From positions 1 to 21,406 of the forward strand of contig MLAK01000712.1 in NCBI GenBank assembly GCA_001839685.1: a stretch of 21,406 nt of DNA, in the 5' to 3' direction. Made by a program: the position numbers and the translations under genes. The notes beneath the pieces are model-generated. The model had not been told where the DNA came from, ran no database searches, and saw only the letters and a list, made by a program, of their open reading frames with translations. This document shows positions 8,947 to 16,571 of this stretch, one piece after another. This DNA comes from Tritrichomonas foetus (lineage: Eukaryota > Parabasalia > Tritrichomonadida > Tritrichomonadidae). Every line of letters starts with the position of its first letter. The first letter of the stretch is position 1.

Positions 8947-9227
8947 ATTTTTCAAGAAGAAGTGTGAATATTGAAAGAATCTCTCAGAAGGTGATTTGGC
9001 CGAGTGGTTTAAGGCTTCAGTTTAAAAGTAAATAAATATTTGTTGAAAACAAAAAAGAAACAAAAAAGAAACAAAAAGAAAAATTGAAATGAATGCATTT
9101 ATAATTTGTGAAATAGAACTGAAAATTTCCAGAGGCATCTGGAACTCGCAGGTTCGAATCCTGCAATCACCTTCTTTTTTCACTTTTTTATGTATAAAAA
9201 TTTTGTGAATAAACTATTCAATTTCAC
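8947..9227 (+). repeat. tRNA-bearing duplicated block, copy A
   Basis: This segment matches 10838-11137. The 43 bases before the tRNA are identical in both copies, the tRNA exons differ by one base, and about 55 bases after the tRNA are clearly homologous up to CAATTTCAC. Similarity stops outside these limits. The two copies are in direct orientation and bracket about 1.6 kb of broken genes. Confidence 0.9.
8990..9172 (+). tRNA. tRNA-Leu (probable anticodon UAA) with a 91-nt intron, copy A
   Basis: Cloverleaf parts seen: acceptor GGTGATT (8990-8996) pairs perfectly with AATCACC (9165-9171). The D arm is TGGCCGAGTGGTTTAAGGC, which is also the A box and is typical of Leu/Ser tRNAs. The anticodon stem TTCAG (9016-9020) pairs with CTGAA (9119-9123). 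The loop TTTAAA(A) gives UAA at 9023-9025. A long variable arm TTCCAG/CTGGAA marks a class II tRNA, and the T arm GCAGGTTCGAATCCTGC contains the B box. The intron is about 9027-9117, at the canonical site after position 37. A Pol III terminator TTTTTT follows (9175-9180). Uncertain points: base 26 appears to be missing if this stem register is right, the shifted register would read AAA, and the discriminator base is T where eukaryotic Leu tRNAs normally have A. Confidence 0.75.
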
Positions 9228-9530
9228 TTTTTCAGTGATTTAAAAAAAATCAAATTGTGAATTGGAAGATGAAAGGAATAATTTTGTGACTTAATCCATG
9301 GTTTTTAATTCGGATTATTACAACACTATCGATAGTATTAATACAATGCTGTGTTCAGTTTTTTCATGAGGGCTTTTGCCACACTGGGCTTGAAATCTGG
9401 CAGGGTCTCCTGGCCCGCCCAATTTACAGCTAACAAACTTTTCTCATTAAAGATTACTCGTGCCTCGTCCCCTTCATCACTTTTGGTTAATTTTGCCATT
9501 TTATTGTGTGAAGGAGGAAACAAAAAGCGA
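9228..9530. other. Spacer with a GC-richer patch and a short minus-strand ORF
   Basis: The first part (to about 9345) is ordinary AT-rich spacer. From about 9346 to 9500 the GC content rises clearly above its surroundings. On the minus strand this patch reads as a hydrophilic ORF of about 53 residues starting MAKLTKSDEGDEAR (start codon near 9498) and ending at 9338. The plus strand is also open here. I do not recognise the peptide. It could be the severed 5' end of a gene on the minus strand or part of the broken gene downstream. Confidence 0.3.
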
Positions 9531-10535
9531 ATTTTGGAAAATGCTTCAACAATAATTCTATATATAAACCCGAATATTGGAGATACTTTTCAAACAGCAA
9601 ATTCTTATCACAATATGCCTCTTGAAGAATATTTAGTAGACATGATACAGACACAACTAACTTCAAAGATGCTTAATACTACAGCTGATTCTTTCAATAA
9701 TCGGAAATATTTTTTCCTCATTTGTCCAAAATTCATAACTCCCCCTTTCGACCCTCTTTTCATGAGTCAATTACTACAATTTACTTCAGAATTTGTTCGT
9801 GATATAGTACTTTCATTGAAACAGGAGAATAAAATCGTTGAGACTCAGCAGATTCGTGTATTTTTGAGAGCAATTTTAAATGATGATGATCCAAATATTT
9901 TTTGAATCATATGAACATTTAGAATTACAAAATTCATGTGTTTTCACATTTTATTATGTTACTAATTCGGAAAAAACATGTTCATTTGAATATTCCAGCA
10001 AAGGCTATCTATGTCTCAACTTTTGTTCACATATCAAATTAATTGAATATGAATTAAAATATTTTGTAAAAAATTGTCATCCCCAGAATTATATACTAAT
10101 TATGTCTTTAAGCCAACTAATCTATCACAGCCGCTATATGATGCATTATTGTATGATTATCATGATAAATATCTTTATATTATCCAAATGACAATTTCAC
10201 CGAAGCACAACTTTGAAAAAAACTAACTTTTAACAACAATATAGAAATTTGATGAAAAACAAATTGAAATGAAAAAGGTAATTTATCTTCACTTTCGAAA
10301 TTATCCAACAAATAAAAAGCAAAGTTTTTTAAAACAAAATGGCACAATCGCTAAACGCCAATGCTTGAGAAAATATCCTTTCTTTCACATTTATCATACT
10401 ACATTAAACGTACACTATACATCAAGAATAAGAGAATTCTATGAAAATCTGACTAAAACCCCAGAAGAAACACCAAATGAATTGATGCTCAGCAAAATTG
10501 ATGACTTATCGTCTCTATTTGAAATAAAGATGTAA
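9530..10535 (+). pseudogene. Frameshifted gene resembling Crinkler/RHS-type proteins
   Basis: Coding-like sequence runs along the plus strand but jumps between frames. One frame is open to a TGA at 9903-9905. The next is open from about 9896, the shift lying in the T-run at 9896-9903. Another shift lies near the C-run at 10080-10084. At least one more break occurs at 10225-10250 before the last open stretch, which ends at 10535. The segment read from 10083 contains LYDALLYDYHDKYLYIIQMT followed by ISPKH. This has the form of the (F/Y)xxxDA...LxxQ(M/V)TxSxxHP core I associate with the C-terminal region of Crinkler/RHS-type proteins. The last piece has a VxLxF...F..Q pattern that also fits. The family assignment is from memory of the motif and is uncertain; the multi-frameshift state is seen directly. 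Confidence 0.5.
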
Positions 10536-10553
10536 TTAATTAAATAGAGAAGA

Positions 10554-10784
10554 CTACGATATAATCATCAAAAATTTTGATGGTTGATAATCTGAAGCTT
10601 CTATAAAATGCTCAACAAAGCGACAAATAGAAGAATCGTCTTTAAAAAAGTCCGATTCAAATATAGATTGGGCGACTTGAGCAACATTTGAAGATGAAAC
10701 ATTTATGAAAAGCTGTTGAAGATCGATTATTATTTTAGCTAATGACAATATTTCTGGTGGGAGGATTTCTTCAATTTCCTTCAT
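10554..10784 (-). pseudogene. Truncated N-terminal fragment of a trichomonad ankyrin/DUF3447-type protein
   Basis: A 76-residue ORF starting MKEIEEILPPEILSLAK and containing SIFESDFFKDDSSICRFVEH. The pattern (helix, then a D/E-F-F segment, then a hydrophobic VEHFIEAS-type helix) resembles the start of the large trichomonad family with N-terminal helices, DUF3447 and ankyrin repeats. Those proteins are several hundred residues long. Here the frame ends at 10554, just where the plus-strand broken gene ends, so this is probably a severed 5' fragment. It could instead be a small independent gene. The start codon at 10782-10784 is the only convincing one. Confidence 0.4.
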
Positions 10785-10837
10785 TATTTGATCATATGAT
10801 CTGATTATTTATATTCTCAAAAAGTTAAACGGAAAGC

Positions 10838-11137
10838 ATTTTTCAAGAAGAAGTGTGAATATTGAAAGAATCTCTCAGAAGGTGATTTGGCCGAGTGGTT
10901 TAAGGCTTCAGTTTAAAAGTAAATAAATAATTTATCTTTGAAAATAAAAAAGGTAAAAAGAATAAAGAATAAAGAAAAGAAAAAAAAGAAAAATTGAAAT
11001 GAATGCAATGATAGTTTGTGAAATAGAACTGAAAATTTCCAGAGGCATCTGGAACTCGCAGGTTCGAATCCTGCAATCGCCTTCTTTTTTCACTTTTTTG
11101 TGAATAAAAATTGTGGAAATAAACTACTCAATTTCAC
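10838..11137 (+). repeat. tRNA-bearing duplicated block, copy B
   Basis: Second copy of the block at 8947-9227, in the same orientation. The 43-base 5' flank is identical and the 3' flank has a few substitutions and small indels. The tRNA intron is longer than in copy A because of extra A/G-rich sequence in its middle. Confidence 0.9.
10881..11082 (+). tRNA. tRNA-Leu (probable anticodon UAA) with a 110-nt intron, copy B
   Basis: Same gene as the copy at 8990. The acceptor 5' strand GGTGATT (10881-10887) pairs with AATCGCC (11075-11081), so the single A-to-G exon change relative to copy A only turns a T-A pair into a T-G wobble. The anticodon stem TTCAG (10907-10911) pairs with CTGAA (11029-11033), with UAA at 10914-10916. 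The intron is about 10918-11027. Its first 17 and last roughly 20 bases match copy A, while the middle is a length-variable A/G tract. The variable arm, T arm, T at the discriminator position and following TTTTTT terminator (11085-11090) are the same. The exons look functional. Confidence 0.75.
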
Positions 11138-11375
11138 ATCGCCAATTCTTTTTTTTTTTGATCAATAAAACTCAAATCGCAGAAAAAACATTTTTCATAA
11201 TGTGAATCTTCCTTCAAGTATTTGATTATTATTAGTTTAAAAATAGTAATAATAAGGCAAAAATTGGAAAAAATTAAATAGCATTTCAAAGAAGATGAAA
11301 AAAAAAAAAAACATTACTTTGATATACATATGATAAATACAATTTACAAATACATTTTAAATACAATTTATCAGG

Positions 11376-14300
11376 TTACTTTTTCGAATTAGGACGAGAT
11401 GGGTTCTCTGGAAATTCATATTTCGGTTTCAACTCATGAACGGTTTGAAGCCAAAATGCATAATTTGTTTTATTGGCGGTTTCGAGTTGATTTACATAAT
11501 TTTTCAGATTATTGAGTCTTTCAGAAAGTCTTTTCTCATAATTATTATAACATTCATTCCTTGCAATAATGGTTGCTCGATGAATTGGTGTTTCAAGGCT
11601 TACAATTCCTGTTGGCACATTTTCAAGTGTTTCTAATTGTTTCAACGACGCTTGCGCTTTAATTTCATTTTTTTCTAATCGTCGTTTTCTTTTCCCGCTA
11701 CTTCTTCGAGTTTCTTGTGGTGTTGGTTGATCTTCATTACCTGATATATCAGGAAAATTATTTTGTATATTCAAAATTGGTTTCATAATTACATTTAATT
11801 CTGGCCATTCTCTTTGTTTAAATGGTCGATTTGATGAATTCAAATTCTGACCAGACAATCTTTGCTTATCCTTTAACATTTCTTTCATTGTTTTTCGTGG
11901 GACATTTTCTAGTTTTCCAGTCGTTAGATCTTCTGCAATAACAAATTTATCAAGTAAATTCAAATTACATTGAACAATAGGTGGTAAATGGACCATGAAA
12001 TTATTCATTGCATTTTTCTCACATTCAATCATTTGATATGCAAAATCCGCAATTCTTTTGAGTTCTCGTTTATTTCTTTCTTCTTCTTCAAGAACTAGAT
12101 CATCGAATTCTTGAGCACAATTATTATCCGCGATTTTTGGATTCATTCGAGAACGATTAGAATTTCGCTCATTCAGAAGACTAGAGAAATCTTTTTCAAA
12201 TGTTTCTTTGATCTTAATTTTCATCTCTTCTGATTCACTATCATAATAATCACTTATAACTTCATAAATAATGGTTTCCAATATACGAATAACTTCAGTA
12301 GATGATACAACATGAAGTCTATAGGCAGCATTACTCTTTTTCAAAACAGATTTCACTGAACTGATTGTATTTCCCCAGGTTTCACTCATTTTATCAACAA
12401 ATTCTTGTTGACCCTCAGGAATTTGTTCTGTTCGAGTAATTGGAAACTTTCGAGTTTTGAATGTTCCATAATAATCAGAAATAAGAATAACTGCACTTTT
12501 TAAGAAATTCTGACGAAGTGTTTCCAATTTACCTTTGAAAGTTGCTGGATTAGTTGATTTCTTTTCACTAACAGGAACAATGATTTGGTTCATAGATTTC
12601 TTTCCTTGTAATGGCCTTTTCCCGCTTTTTGAACTCTTGGAACGAGATTTTCGACCAGATTCATTATTTCCATGTTTACTAGTTGGTCTTGAAACCTTTT
12701 TACTTGAAGTTCCACTTTCTGATAATAGTGCTGTTGTATCAAAAATACTAGCTGGTCCTAAATTAGTAATAAGATTAATTTTATCTGATGACATTTTGGA
12801 TTTCAATTGTTTCAAATAAATTCCGCGATAAATTAACTTTTGTCTAAGTTCTTCCATTGACACAAAAATAGTATCAATTATTTTTTGATGATCTTTTCGG
12901 TTCCCTTTTCCTGAGTCACTTGCAACATCAATTGCATGTTGTAATTCTCGTTCCATTGCATGATTTTGGAATAAAAGAGATTCATATTTATGTTTATACT
13001 CTTGGGATAAAGTTGCTATGTTCTCAATAAATGCAACATCTGCCATATGATTAGGTGAAGCTGTTTCATATTCTTCAAGAATTTGATTTTTATTCGTTTC
13101 AACTTTTTCTTTATTTTGTTCTGCTGTGTTTTTTAGATTTGCTTGTAATAAATTAATTTGTTCATTCATTTTTTGAAACGTTGTAGTTGTTGCTTCCCTT
13201 TCTTCTTCAGAATAACTATCATCTTTCATGACAACAGTTTCCATGTATCTTTCATTACTTTGAACAAAATAATTAATAAAATCATCAATTTCTTTAATTT
13301 GTTGTTTACAATAATCTTCGAAGTGTGCGTTAAATTTATGTTCAGCAATTGTTTTATTTTGATTTAACACTGAAAATCCTTGTGATGATTTAACTGAACT
13401 TAAATCGTCAATAAACTTTCGAAGATTTTCGCATTCATTATTTATTTTATCATATAATTTTGTAAGTGTACCTTGAATATTTGTGAAAGATGAATTAAAG
13501 TGAGAAGATTGTCTTTTTAAGAACGAATCAAGTTGAACTTGCCTAGATTGAATCTTGAAAGCTCTGGTTTCAGCAATATTTAATTCAATTGAACTCATCC
13601 TTGGCATGTGAACCCTCATTCTTTCATTTAATTCATTGGCCAAATCATCTCTTCTTTTTTCATCATTTGCCCAATTTAAAGCGGCTTTGAAATCACTATA
13701 AATATACTGCATCACTCTAATTAAAATTTCATCTTTCCACTCAGCGATTTCTTCAGGAGCTGGTGCATAAACATAAACGGAAATCATATCATCAACTTTA
13801 GGAATTACATCAACAAGTACAAATTCTGGCATTACAATATCTTCACAGTCATCTTTTCTTAAAGAGCCTCTTGAGCCTTTACTTGTGATTTTCTTAGGTG
13901 GTCCTGGTTTCTTTCTTTGTTGCTTTTTATCTTTAGATGAAACTTGTGGAAGAACAGGATCATCAATAAAATCATCAAAAACTGGAATAATAACAATGGG
14001 TTCTTCTTGCTCGAATTTTGCACCTTCAACAACAATTGTTTTTGTTTTTGTTGGACTTTGATTAATTTTTTTCCGAACTGGTGGTCTTTTCGTAGAATTT
14101 CTTGAATCATTTAATCGAGAAGATGGTAAAATTATTCCTTCAACTTTTTTAAGCTGTAAATGCTCAATTACTTCTTCTTCAATTTCATTGAATAAGTCAT
14201 TAACAGAAGTTGGATAACCATCATATATTGAAATTAATTGTTGATAAATTTGATGATACTCATCATCTATTTGACTTAAAATCTTTTTGCATTGTCGAAC

Positions 14301-15572
14301 TTGAATTTCAATGTTTTTTTCTGTTACTGAGGTTGCAATAGATTTTTTGGCATTAGATAATTTTGTTTCAAGTGATTCTAAAGTTTCGTTTGATTTTTCT
14401 TTCAATTTGTCAATTTTATTTTGCTCTTTTTCTTTAAATTTATTCATTTCATTTGAAAATTTATGAGTCAATTCAACTAATGGTTTTAAAAAAGTTCGAA
14501 TTGAATCAAAAGCTTTCTGGATACAAGATTTTCGATGTTCCCAATACTTCTGAATCTTATCGAGAAGTGTGTTATTCAATTTTTGAGTGGCTTTAAATAA
14601 TGGATAGATTTCACTCAATGCAAAATTCGCTTCGTTTTCATTTCTTAATTCCACAAGTTCTTTTTCAAGCTGATTTATCAAATCGCTGTTTATGTTCATT
14701 TGAGTCGTTACTACTTCGATAAATTTGGCTTCAAATGTTTTAATGAAATTATTATGACATTCGATAACTTCATCAACTTCTTTGGACCATTCTTCATAGT
14801 CCATTTCTGAAAAATTATCAGGTGGAAGTAATAAAGTCACGTTTGTCAGTAGTTTTCTAAAACAGAGTGTAAAATTAGCTTGTTCTTTATGAAAATCAGT
14901 ATATAATGGACCAAAATCAACAAATTTTGTTGGATCCAATTGGTTTTTCGCTTTTGTTACTAAATTTGAAAATCGATGATTCTTCCATTTATCTTTTACT
15001 TTTTCAAATTCTATGATATTATTTTGAATAGAATTTCTGGTGTTTGCTTCAACTTGAAAAAGAACTTTTGTTAAATCTTGTTTTGTTTTGAGAAAGTTTG
15101 TGTTCAATCTAGAAATTTCTGCAGGAAGCCTTTCAGCAATGTTTGGTGGAACCTGTGGTAAAATTTCTTTACTAATCATATAAGCATGATCCACAAAAGG
15201 TTTTATTTCATTTATTGATTCATTATAAATCAAAAAAGAATCTTTTTTTAGTGATTCTAATTCAACTAATATATTGTCCCCATTTATTTTCAGTTGTTGT
15301 CTGAGATCATCAAAAGAATCAAATGTCGTAGAAATCGACTCAATTATTGCTTTTGAGCGTGAACATGAATCATCATATTTTTTTCGATATTCTGCCATCC
15401 GTGCCGACAGTTTTTCCATCGTTTTGTCAGCAACAATTCTAACGCTGTATTGAAGGCGCCCGATTATTCGCATTAATTGCTCGGATATGCTTCCTTGGTA
15501 ATTTGCTAAAGGACCTGCTGTCGATGAATGCTGATCACTTCCAAGCTTCGGAAGCGAAGACACCTCGTTCAT
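11376..15572 (-). CDS. Large coiled-coil protein, probably CCDC180-like (DUF4455) flagellar protein
   Basis: A 1398-residue, mostly helical, charged protein with no signal peptide or membrane segment. Residues 1-25 are Ser/Gly-rich. A long coiled-coil region follows to about residue 480. It includes KVKDKWKNHRF (191-201) and, some 30-50 residues on, a Q-ANF-LCFRKLLTNVTLLLPP block (231-251). This W-x-x-x-R then Q...R..L...L.PP arrangement is what I recall of DUF4455 in CCDC180. Lys/Ser/Pro-rich linkers lie near residues 500-580 and 980-1030 and separate further coiled coils. The C-terminus has a basic RRSSGKRKRR stretch and a final helix with FWLQTVHELKP. CCDC180 proteins belong to cilia and flagella, which fits a flagellate. 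The length is similar to animal CCDC180. The ATG at 15570-15572 is the first in frame after an upstream stop. The alternative is another large structural coiled-coil protein. Confidence 0.75.
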   Translation of the reverse strand: MNEVSSLPKLGSDQHSSTAGPLANYQGSISEQLMRIIGRLQYSVRIVADKTMEKLSARMAEYRKKYDDSCSRSKAIIESISTTFDSFDDLRQQLKINGDNILVELESLKKDSFLIYNESINEIKPFVDHAYMISKEILPQVPPNIAERLPAEISRLNTNFLKTKQDLTKVLFQVEANTRNSIQNNIIEFEKVKDKWKNHRFSNLVTKAKNQLDPTKFVDFGPLYTDFHKEQANFTLCFRKLLTNVTLLLPPDNFSEMDYEEWSKEVDEVIECHNNFIKTFEAKFIEVVTTQMNINSDLINQLEKELVELRNENEANFALSEIYPLFKATQKLNNTLLDKIQKYWEHRKSCIQKAFDSIRTFLKPLVELTHKFSNEMNKFKEKEQNKIDKLKEKSNETLESLETKLSNAKKSIATSVTEKNIEIQVRQCKKILSQIDDEYHQIYQQLISIYDGYPTSVNDLFNEIEEEVIEHLQLKKVEGIILPSSRLNDSRNSTKRPPVRKKINQSPTKTKTIVVEGAKFEQEEPIVIIPVFDDFIDDPVLPQVSSKDKKQQRKKPGPPKKITSKGSRGSLRKDDCEDIVMPEFVLVDVIPKVDDMISVYVYAPAPEEIAEWKDEILIRVMQYIYSDFKAALNWANDEKRRDDLANELNERMRVHMPRMSSIELNIAETRAFKIQSRQVQLDSFLKRQSSHFNSSFTNIQGTLTKLYDKINNECENLRKFIDDLSSVKSSQGFSVLNQNKTIAEHKFNAHFEDYCKQQIKEIDDFINYFVQSNERYMETVVMKDDSYSEEEREATTTTFQKMNEQINLLQANLKNTAEQNKEKVETNKNQILEEYETASPNHMADVAFIENIATLSQEYKHKYESLLFQNHAMERELQHAIDVASDSGKGNRKDHQKIIDTIFVSMEELRQKLIYRGIYLKQLKSKMSSDKINLITNLGPASIFDTTALLSESGTSSKKVSRPTSKHGNNESGRKSRSKSSKSGKRPLQGKKSMNQIIVPVSEKKSTNPATFKGKLETLRQNFLKSAVILISDYYGTFKTRKFPITRTEQIPEGQQEFVDKMSETWGNTISSVKSVLKKSNAAYRLHVVSSTEVIRILETIIYEVISDYYDSESEEMKIKIKETFEKDFSSLLNERNSNRSRMNPKIADNNCAQEFDDLVLEEEERNKRELKRIADFAYQMIECEKNAMNNFMVHLPPIVQCNLNLLDKFVIAEDLTTGKLENVPRKTMKEMLKDKQRLSGQNLNSSNRPFKQREWPELNVIMKPILNIQNNFPDISGNEDQPTPQETRRSSGKRKRRLEKNEIKAQASLKQLETLENVPTGIVSLETPIHRATIIARNECYNNYEKRLSERLNNLKNYVNQLETANKTNYAFWLQTVHELKPKYEFPENPSRPNSKK

Positions 15573-16571
15573 GTCGGCGAATAAAGAAGAGGAAATTATT
15601 CAGAGGGATTGATAAAAAATCGTTATTTCTATCAAACATATTCATTGAAAAATTGACTAAAGAAAATATTTCAGTTAACGGAATAATTTCTCCATTTTGA
15701 TCATATCTCGTTATTTCTAGTTTTTCCAGAACTAAAAAATCTAATGTGAGTCAACAAAGAGAATAAAATTGAATAAAAAAACTATTGAAGTTAATTTTTT
15801 ACCAAAATATTTATTTTGACAATCAGAAATACAATAAAAACACATAAAATTGTTATTATCATCACTACAGCAAAATTTATGCTTTTCATACCTTTTATCT
15901 TTGTCTTGCAAAAATTTGTTACTTTGTCAATGATGTGATTCAAGAAAAATTTATTAACAATTATATTTTATAAATGTATTAATAAAGTAACCATCAAATA
16001 CTCTAATAAAATACATCAACAACTCTTTGACAAAAAAATTAATATTTAAATTAAGCAAAAAGGCTTTCACCCTACAAATCCAACTTTATTAACTAGTAAT
16101 ATGCATTCATTTTGATTTATGAATGTAATCACTTGTTTGTTGATGATTCACTCGCGAATAACGATTTAATATCACATGCCTCAGATATCAATATTTTGTG
16201 AGGATCCACAGAAAAAATTCAAGCACTTCTTTTCAAATATCGTACTCTTTGTTGGATTCTTTCATCGGTAAAATTGACAAAATCATTGAAAAAGTTTATT
16301 AATAAAGAACAACATTTGAATATATATCTTTTTGGATAATCAATTCAAAATCGGCTAATAACCGAGATAGCGCACCACTTTTTCAATATTTGTGTAATCT
16401 TTATCAACAGAATTTTACATCAAAAATCAAATTTTTGAAAACTGTTCAGTTGGTCATTTCTGTAACAATCTATTCGCTATTCCCAATCTGCTCAAGAAAA
16501 TCTATTCAAAAAATTTATCAAAGGACCAAATTGGAATTCAAAAAGACTCACAAAATTTCTCAAAAAAAATA
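15573..16571. other. Divergent intergenic region
   Basis: About 1 kb between the divergent starts of the coiled-coil gene (left, minus) and the membrane-protein gene (right, plus), so it should hold both promoters. It is AT-rich. One short minus-strand stretch (15791-about 15950) encodes a very hydrophobic peptide and is listed separately. Other short open stretches, for example about 16200-16336 on the plus strand, have no start or recognisable motif. No RNA gene was seen. Confidence 0.4.
15791..15889 (-). CDS. Possible 32-residue membrane peptide, or tail of a broken SNARE-like gene
   Basis: ATG at 15887-15889 and TAA at 15791-15793. After a short start MKSINFA, the peptide has about 20 hydrophobic residues (VVMIITILCVFIVFLIV) and a short basic end. 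The same frame stays open upstream for about 20 further codons, with a hydrophilic helix-like segment (NHIIDKVTNFCKTKIKG) directly before the hydrophobic run. A charged helix followed by a C-terminal membrane anchor is the arrangement of tail-anchored SNAREs, but no SNARE zero-layer region can be seen upstream. In DNA this A/T-rich, short hydrophobic ORFs also arise by chance. Confidence 0.25.
   Translation of the reverse strand: MKSINFAVVMIITILCVFIVFLIVKINILVKN

Noticed and set aside
9016..9123. Selenocysteine tRNA as an alternative reading of the tRNA genes
   Set aside because: The long acceptor complementarity and long variable arm raised the idea, but the D arm is of Leu/Ser type and no UCA fits the anticodon position.
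13859..14110. Short ORFs in other frames of the coiled-coil gene
   Set aside because: Their Lys/Gln/Leu bias follows from the AT-rich coding sequence of the large gene; no motif or independent start signal.
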